A stretch of DNA of 10,413 nucleotides from Methanosarcinaceae archaeon (GCA_020793555.1 DQIO01000256.1:1-10413), one strand, 5' to 3'; numbered from the stretch's first letter, positions 1 to 6,705 are shown. The notes: generated by a model from the letters alone, not told the origin. Program-made: numbers and translations.

Positions 1-117
1 TCGATTGATGTTGATTATGGTTATTTTTTGGCTTTGTTTTTGTCAAAGATGAGTTTGAACACTTGCATATAAACCGCATATAAGCGAATTATTGGAACGT
101 GGGTTAATAGAAATTCT

Positions 118-156
118 GAGACTTTTTATTATCTTCCGGAATAGTTCAAAAAACCA
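118..156 (-). mobile_element. Truncated, diverged copy of the MITE end seen at 1730-1871
   Basis: Positions 118-136 (GAGACTTTTTATTATCTTC) are identical to the inward-read right end of the element at 1730-1871. The match continues through 156 with one substitution (CCGG against CTGG), a two-base insertion and 12 of 15 matches in the stretch ending AAAACCA. The central palindrome and the opposite terminus are not found nearby, so this is a decayed or truncated copy. It begins about 16 bp beyond the stop codon of the zinc-ribbon gene. The strand follows the right end of the other copy. Homology is read directly from the sequence; a mobile origin is inferred. Confidence 0.6.
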
Positions 157-171
157 TTTACCCGAAATAAA

Positions 172-528
172 TCAAAAAATTATGATTAAAACCCAGATAG
201 TTTGAATTACCAACCATGCAACCAATAAAAACAGCATTATTTTCCAGAATCCTCTCCATTTTTCAGGAAAACTGAACATGGACTTTTCTATATTTTCATT
301 GTATCCGTGCAAAGCTTCCTTTATCTCCTTAACATCATCGGGATCATCAACTTCGATTATGAAACTTCCCTGATACCCACATTCCCTGCAAACGTACATC
401 TGGCCTGTATGTAATGCGGGAAATATATGGCCGCTGCTGATACCAGCATATTCGGTTTTCCCACCGCAGAACGGACAAATTTGAAAACCCTGTATGGGTT
501 TTATTTTAGTGAAATCATTAATGGACAT
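172..528 (-). CDS. Small zinc-ribbon protein with C-terminal membrane helix, unknown function
   Basis: The product has 118 residues. Two CxxC knuckles, C18/C21 (CPFCGG) and C47/C50 (CRECG), are spaced as in a zinc ribbon. An acidic segment (about 58-73) and a linker follow. Residues about 95-118 form one strongly hydrophobic helix ending at the C-terminus, so the protein is probably membrane-anchored by its tail with the ribbon in the cytoplasm. The ATG at 528 is preceded by GAGGGG, a plausible ribosome binding site. I recall similar short ribbon proteins in methanogen genomes but know no assigned function. It may bind a nucleic acid or protein partner through the ribbon, but that is inference. 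It lies apart from the next minus-strand genes, with about 200 bp between. Confidence 0.8.
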   Translation of the reverse strand: MSINDFTKIKPIQGFQICPFCGGKTEYAGISSGHIFPALHTGQMYVCRECGYQGSFIIEVDDPDDVKEIKEALHGYNENIEKSMFSFPEKWRGFWKIMLFLLVAWLVIQTIWVLIIIF

Positions 529-600
529 AACCCCTCTAACACCATATATACCGGGTCAACTTTTAATTGTAAATGAGCCAATGGCATTTCGATTGAAAGT

Positions 601-640
601 CACTGACTCCGCAATGAATTGCGAGGCATCAATGCCAGTG
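601..640. other. Cluster of nested short inverted repeats (possible cruciform or RNA terminator structure)
   Basis: CGCAAT (610-615) is followed after two bases by ATTGCG (618-623). GGCAT (625-629) is followed after two bases by ATGCC (632-636). CACTG (601-605) is complementary to CAGTG (636-640) and encloses both. Together they could fold as a small three-way junction, though one base (636) is claimed by two stems and the loops are tight. The site lies downstream of the minus-strand pair and could end that transcript, but no U-rich tail is obvious. The surrounding 529-734 stretch holds no gene I can support. Confidence 0.3.
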
Positions 641-734
641 CATGGGTAAATCCTATGATAAAGGGAAGGTATATAGAATGACCCGATTCTGATAAAATTT
701 GTAAAAATAATATGTTTTTGGTAATTGTTGTAAA

Positions 735-1337
735 TTATTGAAGGTAATTTATCCAAACATAATTTGAAAACAAACCTACGAAAAAGCCTATAACAGCAGC
801 CACCATATTCTGTTGAATAAAATTACTGATTTTATATTTTTTTAGCTTTTTTATTTTATTGTAATCTATGCTATCAATTAGTTCTTTACCCAATACTATA
901 CAGTTTTTATATAATTCAATTGCTTTAAGTGGTTCCGTTCCTATATTTTTAATCTCTATTGCTCTAGCATCTTGGATATGACTTCTAAATGAATTATATG
1001 ATTTCAAAAAATCTTCTTCAGGTGTGTTAAGAGCAAATGCTCTTTTATTATCATCTAAATGTACTGACTTTAAATCACTCTGCATCCCTACCAATAATAA
1101 CTTATATAAGTCCAAAGTGGATCTTTGTAAATGTCCATATGCTTTCCTAATATTTTGTTGCTTTATTTTGGAGTCAAGCGCAGGATTATGATATTGGGCT
1201 ACGTGGGCAAGAGTATTCTCTAATTCGTTGAGAACTTGTGTAGGTTTTGTGACTGTGAAACCTACATAATCTGAATATGCAGGTAGAAAGGTAAATCTAT
1301 AGAACTCAAAAAGTTCTTCGGGTTCCAAATATATCAC
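735..1337 (-). CDS. Hypothetical helical protein with C-terminal membrane anchor
   Basis: The product has 200 residues. I do not recognise the family. Composition suggests an alpha-helical, charged soluble part (residues about 1-165) rich in Lys, Glu, Leu and Asn. A basic stretch (KIKKLKKYK) precedes one hydrophobic helix (about 176-196), so it is probably anchored by its C-terminus with the bulk facing the cytoplasm. The start is GTG at 1337, because an in-frame stop lies at 1371-1373 and no other start codon is available between. The GTG follows the stop of the 74-residue gene after a single base, so the two are probably translationally coupled. Base composition is much more AT-rich than in the cobalamin genes, which fits an accessory or acquired unit. 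It could be a membrane effector or a stress protein, but nothing in the sequence decides this. Confidence 0.65.
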   Translation of the reverse strand: MIYLEPEELFEFYRFTFLPAYSDYVGFTVTKPTQVLNELENTLAHVAQYHNPALDSKIKQQNIRKAYGHLQRSTLDLYKLLLVGMQSDLKSVHLDDNKRAFALNTPEEDFLKSYNSFRSHIQDARAIEIKNIGTEPLKAIELYKNCIVLGKELIDSIDYNKIKKLKKYKISNFIQQNMVAAVIGFFVGLFSNYVWINYLQ

Positions 1338-1338
1338 T

Positions 1339-1563
1339 TCATTCCATAAACGCTTTAGTGAATACTTCGTCTATATCCACGCTGGTTTTTGGAAAAACAT
1401 CCCCCCTAGGTGAAACCATGTCTGGATTCATTAGTTCAATTTCCAGCGATTCCAGCCCATTCCTTTTAGCAACAAGTCTATCGATTTCATCTGTCGTGGA
1501 GTATAATTCGATATCAACACCATATTGTTCTTCGAATAATACTGTGTGTGTGTTTGCAAGCAT
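1339..1563 (-). CDS. Small acidic hypothetical protein, first gene of a two-gene unit
   Basis: The product has 74 residues and is not recognised. It is acidic, with Asp/Glu clusters, has no membrane segment or cysteine motif, and has a predicted mixed alpha/beta N-terminal half (about 1-45). The ATG at 1563 is preceded by a GGGGGATGA run (about 1567-1575), a good archaeal ribosome binding site, and a TATA-like sequence lies 45-55 bp upstream. It ends one base before the GTG of the tail-anchored 200-residue gene, so the pair is probably one transcript. A small soluble protein followed by a membrane-anchored one resembles toxin-antitoxin or regulator-effector layouts, but no family motif supports that. 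The opposite strand is also open here (1358-1594). I prefer the minus reading because of its ribosome binding site and coupling. Confidence 0.55.
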   Translation of the reverse strand: MLANTHTVLFEEQYGVDIELYSTTDEIDRLVAKRNGLESLEIELMNPDMVSPRGDVFPKTSVDIDEVFTKAFME

Positions 1564-1608
1564 TGTTCATCCCCCTAGTTACATGTGTAGATAATAATTT
1601 ACCACCCT

Positions 1609-1617
1609 TATATTAAA
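1609..1617 (-). promoter_or_regulatory. Candidate TATA box for the minus-strand two-gene unit
   Basis: Read on minus, TTTAATATA matches the archaeal TATA pattern. Initiation about 25 bp downstream would fall near 1587 and give a leader of about 24 nt. That leader would include the GGGGGATGA ribosome binding site before the ATG at 1563. A second AT-rich candidate lies at about 1639-1650. Confidence 0.45.
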
Positions 1618-1729
1618 CAATTATTATTGAATTGAATGTATATAATACTGCCCTTGCTTTATAACAATTACTTTTGGATTTTATTATACATCATCGATAC
1701 TAGTATATATAATTATTTACACCCATATT

Positions 1730-1871
1730 GAGACTTTTTAATTTATTCTGGCTTAAATTAATCATTGCAAAGAAAATAAACCACAGAGGACACGGAGGAC
1801 ACAGAGAGTCGTTGTTTTTTCTCTTTGTCCTCTGTGGTTTTCCGAACCACCAGAAGATAATAAAAAGTCTC
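1730..1871. mobile_element. MITE-like non-coding element, 142 bp, with terminal inverted repeats and target duplication
   Basis: The left terminus, GAGACTTTTTAATTTATTCTGG (in two parts: GAGACTTTTTA then ATTTATTCTGG), matches the inverted right terminus, GAGACTTTTTA then TTATCTTCTGG, at 19 of 22 positions. Directly outside lie ACCCATATT (1721-1729) and CCCCATATT (1872-1880), an 8-of-9 match expected of a target-site duplication. The interior has no credible gene and carries a 14-bp perfect inverted repeat: AAACCACAGAGGAC (1778-1791) with GTCCTCTGTGGTTT (1827-1840). No transposase is present, so it would need one supplied elsewhere. The structure is seen in the sequence; mobility is inferred. 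Confidence 0.7.
1782..1808. repeat. Three-fold 9-bp tandem CACRGAGRR inside the MITE palindrome
   Basis: Three consecutive 9-mers are CACAGAGGA, CACGGAGGA and CACAGAGAG. The inverted counterpart on the right (1821-1839) repeats the unit again. The period and the CACRGA core match the tandem near the right edge of the window at 10307-10334. From memory, sequences of this kind recur in intergenic regions of many prokaryotic genomes; I know no established name or function. Confidence 0.6.
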
Positions 1872-1934
1872 CCCCATATTGCTGACAAATCTACGCCAAC
1901 ATCTATTTTTTGGTACCCTGTGCACGGATCATCA

Positions 1935-1988
1935 ACTTAAATAACTATCTCCGTACTAATAGTACAGAGTCTTCATATACTTAAATAA
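1935..1988. promoter_or_regulatory. Candidate operator: 21-bp palindrome flanked by 10-bp direct repeats
   Basis: The palindrome at 1949-1969 consists of CTCCGTACTA, a central A, and TAGTACAGAG. The inner GTACTA/TAGTAC is perfect and 9 of 10 positions pair overall. Identical 10-mers ACTTAAATAA flank it at 1935-1944 and 1979-1988, 44 bp apart, and either could also serve as a TATA-like element. The site lies about 185 bp upstream of cobD in an otherwise gene-free stretch, so control of the cobalamin operon is the natural guess. No regulator is encoded nearby. Confidence 0.4.
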
Positions 1989-2048
1989 AACGATTTCTTG
2001 CTTTGAATCCTGATTACCAACCATTACCCAAATCCCGTAGTGTAGGGC

Positions 2049-2094
2049 TTTGTGTGTAAATTTAGTCGGGGCATAATTCGACTTTCTACACAAA
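2049..2094 (+). promoter_or_regulatory. Two-part stem-loop upstream of cobD (possible leader RNA)
   Basis: The outer stem pairs TTTGTGT (2049-2055) with ACACAAA (2088-2094). The inner stem pairs AGTCG (2064-2068) with CGACT (2079-2083), with a 10-nt loop and an asymmetric internal loop. It would be transcribed only if a promoter lies upstream, for example near 1979-1988. The conserved B12-box of the bacterial cobalamin riboswitch is not present. It could instead be a DNA-level operator. Confidence 0.3.
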
Positions 2095-2114
2095 TGAACC
2101 ATAACTTTAAGTAA

Positions 2115-2123
2115 CTTAATATA
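2115..2123 (+). promoter_or_regulatory. Candidate TATA box for the cob operon
   Basis: CTTAATATA lies 30 bp upstream of the cobD ATG. Initiation about 25 bp downstream would fall near 2145, leaving a leader of under 10 nt. No GGAGG-like site precedes the ATG, which fits a nearly leaderless message. Confidence 0.45.
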
Positions 2124-2152
2124 TCCCCCCTACATTAAATGTTCCAGATAAA

Positions 2153-3652
2153 ATGCCAGAACAAAACATCACATTACCCCTCAAAAGTGACATTAAAAAC
2201 CTCACACCGTGTACACACGGCGGGCTTATAAAAAAAGCTGCACAAACACACGGCATTCCGGAACAAGAGATACTCGACATTAGCGCAAGTCTTAATCCAC
2301 TGGGAAACCCTTTTGAGTATCCTGCCGACGATCCATACTTGAATTTACAGGAAATCCTGCAAAAAGCGATTGCGCAAACCAGTCACTATCCAGACAACCG
2401 TTACATTGATTTTAGAAATGCAGCAGCATATTTTGTGGGAATGGGTGTCAAGTCGGATAACATCATCCCGGGCAATGGATCATCCGAGATTATCCGTCTT
2501 ATTGCTGAATGTGTCATTGAAAAAGACGACATAGTATTGATCCCACAGCCAACATTTACAGAATATGAGCAGCAATGCAGATTATTCGGGGCAAATATCC
2601 TCTACACCAAACAGGAAGACATCACCAATGTTACAGACGAACTGCTTGAAAAATCAAGGATATTCTTCGTATGCAATCCAAATAATCCAACAGGAGCATT
2701 GATACCACGCAAGGACATGCTTGTTCTTGCAAAGCGATGTGAAAAGAACAAAACCATCCTTTTTGTTGACGAGGCATTCATCGAACTCTCCGACCCCAGG
2801 CAGAGTATCGCGGACATTGCGGCAGGGAACGATTATGTGTTCGTGCTTCGCTCGCTTACCAAATCCTTCGCAATCCCGGGCATAAGGATTGGGTTCGGGG
2901 TCGCATCCTTGAAAATGGCAGAAAAACTTGGTGCTGCAAAACTTCCATGGAACCTTGGTTCCGTGCCGGACATGGTTGGCACCGAACTTCTGAATATGGA
3001 CAATGGATGCAACAGCCAATATTTCATTGATTCAAGGGATTTGATCAAACAGGAACGCGAATATCTCACAGAGCGGCTCTCAAACATACGTGGTCTTTCG
3101 CCATTGCCAAGTAATGTCAACTACATTTTGGTAAATGTAAGTGATTTCCTGATGGATTCGGTCGAACTCACACAACGCCTGGCATCCCATAGTATACTCA
3201 TCAGGGATTGCAGTTCGTTTTATTCGCTTGATAAGGACCATGTCCGAATAGCGGTGCGGACACGGGACGAAAATGACAGGTTCATAAAAATGTTCGGTGA
3301 AGTACTCAACGAATGGGGCAAACAGCACGCCGAAGAGGAGCTTAAACACACACTTAAAACCGCTGCAAAAGGCATACATTCCGGCAGGGATACATGCGAA
3401 TACTACCCATGTCATTTTGAAGATCAGGACTGTACCTTTTGTTTCTGCCCGTTCTATCCATGTGAGGATGAACGCACAGGCGGCACGTGGATAGAACGCT
3501 CAACCGGTGGAAAAGTATGGAGTTGCGTAGACTGCCACATAATACACAATCCCGATATTGCGCAGCGTATACTTGATGTCCTGATGGAAAAAAGAAACAC
3601 TGAAGAAAACCTCAAAATCGCATGGGAACAGGTGGTGAAACCACTTCTATGA
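2153..3652 (+). CDS. cobD: CobD: L-threonine-O-3-phosphate decarboxylase fused to a cysteine-rich domain
   Basis: The product has 499 residues. Residues about 15-390 form a fold-type I PLP aminotransferase-like domain. Visible motifs are CNPNNPTG (174-181), FVDEAF with D206 facing the cofactor ring, the Schiff-base lysine K237 in LRSLTKSFAIPGIRIG, and R366/R369 near the C-terminal substrate site. Family members convert L-Thr-O-3-phosphate to (R)-1-amino-2-propanol phosphate for the cobamide side chain. Residues about 410-470 form an added cysteine-rich domain with Cys at 415, 420, 427, 430, 432, 437, 458 and 461 plus His 421, 462 and 465. This is suited to binding a metal or Fe-S centre. The Methanosarcina mazei CobD is reported to carry such a domain with metallocentres and to combine L-threonine kinase with decarboxylase activity, and the same is likely here. 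Plain CobD is about 360 residues. It is first in the operon and overlaps cbiB by 4 bp. Confidence 0.93.
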   Translation: MPEQNITLPLKSDIKNLTPCTHGGLIKKAAQTHGIPEQEILDISASLNPLGNPFEYPADDPYLNLQEILQKAIAQTSHYPDNRYIDFRNAAAYFVGMGVKSDNIIPGNGSSEIIRLIAECVIEKDDIVLIPQPTFTEYEQQCRLFGANILYTKQEDITNVTDELLEKSRIFFVCNPNNPTGALIPRKDMLVLAKRCEKNKTILFVDEAFIELSDPRQSIADIAAGNDYVFVLRSLTKSFAIPGIRIGFGVASLKMAEKLGAAKLPWNLGSVPDMVGTELLNMDNGCNSQYFIDSRDLIKQEREYLTERLSNIRGLSPLPSNVNYILVNVSDFLMDSVELTQRLASHSILIRDCSSFYSLDKDHVRIAVRTRDENDRFIKMFGEVLNEWGKQHAEEELKHTLKTAAKGIHSGRDTCEYYPCHFEDQDCTFCFCPFYPCEDERTGGTWIERSTGGKVWSCVDCHIIHNPDIAQRILDVLMEKRNTEENLKIAWEQVVKPLL

Positions 3653-4650
3653 TGTTCACACCTCTGCCTGATGCCGGGGATCTGGTTTCCATACTTTTAC
3701 TTGCATCTGCATTTGACATACTTATAGGTGAACCACCCGCAGCACTGCATCCGGTTGTCTGGATCGGAAAGGTCATAGATGTGCTCAAAAAAGCCGCGCC
3801 GGCTACCCACAGGAAAGCCTACGGGGTGTTCCTTGCAACAGCAACCATTGTTTTTGCATCCACTATCGGATATCTGGTTTTAGCAATTTCAATGCATCCG
3901 GCAGTGCCTCAGACCCTTGGATACCTGATCGCAGCCTATTTCTTCAAATCCACATTCGCAATACGAAGTCTGCTTTCACCTGCGCAGAAAATATATGAGG
4001 ACATTGTTAAAAACAAACTCAAAAATGCCCGCGCAGATCTTCCGATATACGTAAGCAGGGATCCTTCAAAACTCAACGCCAACCAGATGTCATCCGCAGT
4101 CATTGAATCCATGGCAGAGAACTTTGTGGACGGGATTTTAAGTCCCATCTTTTACTATGCATTGCTCGGACCTTTCGGGCTTGTAGGCGTATATGCCTAT
4201 AAAGCTGTGAATACGCTTGATTCAATGGTCGGGTACAAAGATAAAACACATATTGAACTGGGATACTTCTCCGCAAAGTTGGACGATGTGTTGAACTGGA
4301 TACCTGCACGTATATCTGTATTATTCATCGCAATAGCAGCGTTGATTTTCAACACATCCGAAAATGAAAGCAGGATTACTGTTTTTATTCATTCCATCAA
4401 GAGCGCAAAAGTGGAAGGTCGCAATACACCATCCCCAAATTCAGGATACCCAATTGCAGCCGCATCCGGTGCGCTTGGGATACGGCTTGAAAAACCTAAC
4501 ACTTATGTGCTTGGTCATGAATTAAACCAACCGAAACCTAAAGACATAAAACGAGCATCACAATTGATAGGAACGGCAGCTGTTTTATCGATTGCCACAT
4601 TTAGTATTGCTATTCATATATCTACAAACATATTGAACTTATATATTTAA
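3649..4650 (+). CDS. cbiB: CbiB: adenosylcobinamide-phosphate synthase
   Basis: The product is a 333-residue integral membrane protein. It joins aminopropanol phosphate (made by CobD) to the f-side propionate of adenosylcobyric acid, giving adenosylcobinamide phosphate. Family landmarks are DILIGEPPAALHPVVWIG (23-40), SMAENFVDGILSPIFYY (154-170), the KAVNTLDSMVGY segment (185-196) and EGRNTPSPNSGYPIAAASGALG (256-277, in two parts EGRNTPSPNSGYPI and AAASGALG). Hydrophobic segments lie at about 12-30, 62-82, 88-104, 165-185, 220-235 and 308-326. I place the start at ATG 3649, since GGTGGTGA at 3631-3638 is a near-perfect archaeal ribosome binding site 10 nt upstream. The start overlaps the cobD stop as ATGA. 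An in-frame ATG at 3622 has no such site. ATG 3652, one codon later, is equally possible. Confidence 0.95.
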   Translation: MMFTPLPDAGDLVSILLLASAFDILIGEPPAALHPVVWIGKVIDVLKKAAPATHRKAYGVFLATATIVFASTIGYLVLAISMHPAVPQTLGYLIAAYFFKSTFAIRSLLSPAQKIYEDIVKNKLKNARADLPIYVSRDPSKLNANQMSSAVIESMAENFVDGILSPIFYYALLGPFGLVGVYAYKAVNTLDSMVGYKDKTHIELGYFSAKLDDVLNWIPARISVLFIAIAALIFNTSENESRITVFIHSIKSAKVEGRNTPSPNSGYPIAAASGALGIRLEKPNTYVLGHELNQPKPKDIKRASQLIGTAAVLSIATFSIAIHISTNILNLYI

Positions 4651-4676
4651 TTTTGACTAAACCATGAGTGATTGGC

Positions 4677-5294
4677 ATGAAATTATCAGAAATAGAATCC
4701 AAAGACCACAAAGGTGATCAACCGTCTGAGTTGGAAGGAGAGATCACACACGATATAATAGATATATTGGAGGATGATGGCATAACTGCGGATATGCTAC
4801 TCAAAACTGCAATGGAGTTATACTTCCCACACCCCGGCATCGAGACGCAGGAATTAGCTGAAGAACGATTTAGAAAAGAGTTGAAGATCGCGTTATCCGA
4901 TCCAAACCTCTGCATCCTGATCTATTCAGGCATACTGCTCGAACGCGAAGGTATAGCAGGGACACTACCAAACATCAGTGTGAGTTCATACGAAAAAGAC
5001 CTGACATTCATCATTGCGGATGAAGTAATAGGCATGAGCATTGCAAAGTATATCAGTGGTGACAAGGGCATGTTCGAATATGTGAGATTTGACAAGGAAA
5101 AGCCGGGGATACTCTCAAAGATGGGGCCGTTCATGGATGATGTTATTGCAGGCTTGATCGGCGGCGTATCTGCCAACATGTACACAAGAGGTATGGCAGA
5201 AGCAGATACTGACGACAGCGAACCAAAAAATAAGCCTGATAAGAAAAAGAAACAAAGCAGTAGTGCTAGCGTCGGCGGTGTGGTTGCCGGATGA
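4677..5294 (+). CDS. cobZ: CobZ: archaeal alpha-ribazole/adenosylcobalamin phosphate phosphatase
   Basis: The product has 205 residues. CobZ replaces bacterial CobC and removes phosphate from alpha-ribazole phosphate or the cobalamin phosphate product. The core (about 20-172) is related to the PgpA family. It includes a segment around ILEDDGITADMLLKTA, the acidic IADEVIGMSIAKYI and a glycine-rich DDVIAGLIGGVSANMY near 154-169, where acidic residues probably bind metal. Residues about 173-205 are an added low-complexity tail rich in Lys, Asp and Ser, not expected of the catalytic core. The start at ATG 4677 follows GAGTGAT at close spacing. An upstream in-frame GTG (4668) lacks a ribosome binding site. 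The 26-bp gap after cbiB and the ATGA overlap with cobS place it inside the operon, in the order I recall from M. mazei. Confidence 0.88.
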   Translation: MKLSEIESKDHKGDQPSELEGEITHDIIDILEDDGITADMLLKTAMELYFPHPGIETQELAEERFRKELKIALSDPNLCILIYSGILLEREGIAGTLPNISVSSYEKDLTFIIADEVIGMSIAKYISGDKGMFEYVRFDKEKPGILSKMGPFMDDVIAGLIGGVSANMYTRGMAEADTDDSEPKNKPDKKKKQSSSASVGGVVAG

Positions 5295-6118
5295 GCTCAT
5301 TCTTACTTGCAGTAAGATCAGGTTTTGGATTCCTTTCAACGATTCCGGTGGGAATTACAATGGAAGGGCTTGATGAACTGATGAAGAGAAGTTATCTCTT
5401 CACGTTCGTGGGCGCTGTGCTTGGTCTTATCATAGGCGGGTTCGCTTTTTTGTTCGAGACTATTTTCCCACCGCAGATCAGTGCTGTTTTTATCATCGTA
5501 TCGATCTATTACCTCACCGGCTTAAATCATCTGGACGGCCTGTCCGATTTTGGTGATGGTGCAACAGCACACGGTTCATTGGAAAAGAAAATCGGCGCTT
5601 TAAAGGATATGTCACTTGGTATCGGTGGTGTGGCTTATGCCACGATATCACTTATTGCGTTATATGCATCCATAACGGCACTGCAAAACGAAGCGGCGTT
5701 GTTTAGCAAAGGAGTAAACACAGCAGCTATTGTGCTAATATCAATGTTCATCGCAGAGGTTAGTGCAAAACAGGCAATGCTCACAATAGCAGCGTTTGGA
5801 AAACCCATTCATGAAGGTTTAGGTTCAATTGCTATCAATAATACAAACCTGACTAAATTTACAATCGGGTTGTTATTTGGTGCTGCAGCATGTATGCTTG
5901 CGTTTGGCATTTTTGGAATTTTGGCATTACTTACAGCCATAATTTCTGCACTTGTAGTATTGAACATATCAAACCGTCATTTTGGCGGCATCAATGGAGA
6001 CTGTATTGGTACGGCAAATGAGATCGGGCGCATAGTTGCATTAATGACAATCGTGGTTCTTATGCACATAGTTGTCACTAAATATGACACATGGAGTATT
6101 GCATGGATGCAATTGTAA
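5291..6118 (+). CDS. cobS: CobS: adenosylcobinamide-GDP ribazoletransferase (cobalamin synthase)
   Basis: The product is a 275-residue polytopic membrane protein. It joins adenosylcobinamide-GDP to alpha-ribazole (or its phosphate), completing the nucleotide loop at the membrane. Key motifs are GLNHLDGLSDFGDG (77-90), whose aspartates bind the catalytic metal, the KDMSLGIGG segment (105-113), and HFGGINGDCIGTANEIGR (230-247). About six or seven hydrophobic helices are visible, for example at 35-58, 63-78, 113-130, 143-160, 190-225 and 248-262. The start at ATG 5291 overlaps the cobZ stop as ATGA, implying translational coupling, since the upstream ribosome binding site is weak. The length is slightly above the usual 245-260. 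The 3' end overlaps the start of cobY. Confidence 0.95.
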   Translation: MSSFLLAVRSGFGFLSTIPVGITMEGLDELMKRSYLFTFVGAVLGLIIGGFAFLFETIFPPQISAVFIIVSIYYLTGLNHLDGLSDFGDGATAHGSLEKKIGALKDMSLGIGGVAYATISLIALYASITALQNEAALFSKGVNTAAIVLISMFIAEVSAKQAMLTIAAFGKPIHEGLGSIAINNTNLTKFTIGLLFGAAACMLAFGIFGILALLTAIISALVVLNISNRHFGGINGDCIGTANEIGRIVALMTIVVLMHIVVTKYDTWSIAWMQL

Positions 6119-6705
6119 TGGCAGGAGGCTTAGGCAAACGGCTTGGTATGGGCGAGAAGCCCTGTATTGAAATTTTTGGCAAGCCTCTTATCAGTTACGT
6201 GGTGGATGCGCTTGATGAGTCAAAAAAGATCGATCGTATTTTTGTGGCGGTATCACCTGCTACACCAAATACGGAATCTGTTATCTTGAACTACTACAAT
6301 GGTCGTGTTAAGGTTATCAGGACTACTGGCGAGAATTATGTAGGGGATATGGTCTATGCTGTTGAGAGTGCAGGCATTGTTGATCCGGTTCTTGTTATAA
6401 TGTCTGACCTGCCACTGATCCGACCTGACCAGATCGATTCGGTAATAAGTGAATATGAAAAATGCGGTAAGCCTGCGTTGTCAGTGCATGTTCCAATATC
6501 AGTATGTAAGAATCTTGGGGTCAGGCCGGATACCGTATTTAACAGGAATGGAAACCTGATCGTGCCTACCGGCGTGAATATACTGGATGGAAAGAATATA
6601 CATCAAGAGCAGGAAGATTTCAATCTGGTACTGGAAGATACTGAATTTGCACTAAACATAAATACAGTAGAAGACCTAAAACAGTGTAAGGAATTGTTAA
6701 CGTAA
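6103..6705 (+). CDS. cobY: CobY: GTP:adenosylcobinamide-phosphate guanylyltransferase
   Basis: The product is a 200-residue soluble nucleotidyltransferase. CobY is the archaeal replacement for bacterial CobU and transfers GMP to adenosylcobinamide phosphate. Unlike CobU it has no kinase activity. The N-terminal nucleotide-binding signature is MDAIVMAGGLGKRLGMGEKP (1-20). Further family elements are TTGENYVGDM (74-83), the metal-binding SDLPLI (101-106), PTGVNI (155-160) and the C-terminal NINTVEDL (185-192). The length agrees with the roughly 196-residue Methanocaldococcus enzyme. I choose ATG 6103 because TGGAGT lies 6 nt upstream and the signature begins immediately. An in-frame ATG at 6091 is weaker. 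It overlaps cobS by 16 bp and completes the operon's set of loop-assembly enzymes. Confidence 0.94.
   Translation: MDAIVMAGGLGKRLGMGEKPCIEIFGKPLISYVVDALDESKKIDRIFVAVSPATPNTESVILNYYNGRVKVIRTTGENYVGDMVYAVESAGIVDPVLVIMSDLPLIRPDQIDSVISEYEKCGKPALSVHVPISVCKNLGVRPDTVFNRNGNLIVPTGVNILDGKNIHQEQEDFNLVLEDTEFALNINTVEDLKQCKELLT

Noticed and set aside
60..83. GCATATAA repeated at 65-72 and 76-83 as a promoter
   Set aside because: It is TATA-like on both strands, but no gene start within the window fits it.
556..756. 66-residue minus-strand reading frame
   Set aside because: It overlaps the end of the tail-anchored gene, has no ribosome binding site or recognisable sequence, and covers the nested palindromes.
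1358..1594. Plus-strand 78-residue reading frame antisense to the 74-residue gene
   Set aside because: It is serine/isoleucine-rich as expected of a mirror frame and has no ribosome binding site. The minus frame has both a ribosome binding site and coupling to the next gene.
1700..1940. Reading frames of 62 and 70 residues across the MITE-like element
   Set aside because: They are translations of inverted-repeat DNA in both directions, with no start signals.
1889..2152. Cobalamin riboswitch upstream of cobD
   Set aside because: No B12-box or matching junction was seen. Stem-loops are present but do not resemble that class.
2602..3415. Several 70-120 residue minus-strand frames inside cobD
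   Set aside because: They are shadows of a well-supported 499-residue gene and show no family motifs.
3622..3648. Upstream ATG for cbiB
   Set aside because: It would put the strong ribosome binding site (3631-3638) inside the gene and add residues unlike the family N-terminus.
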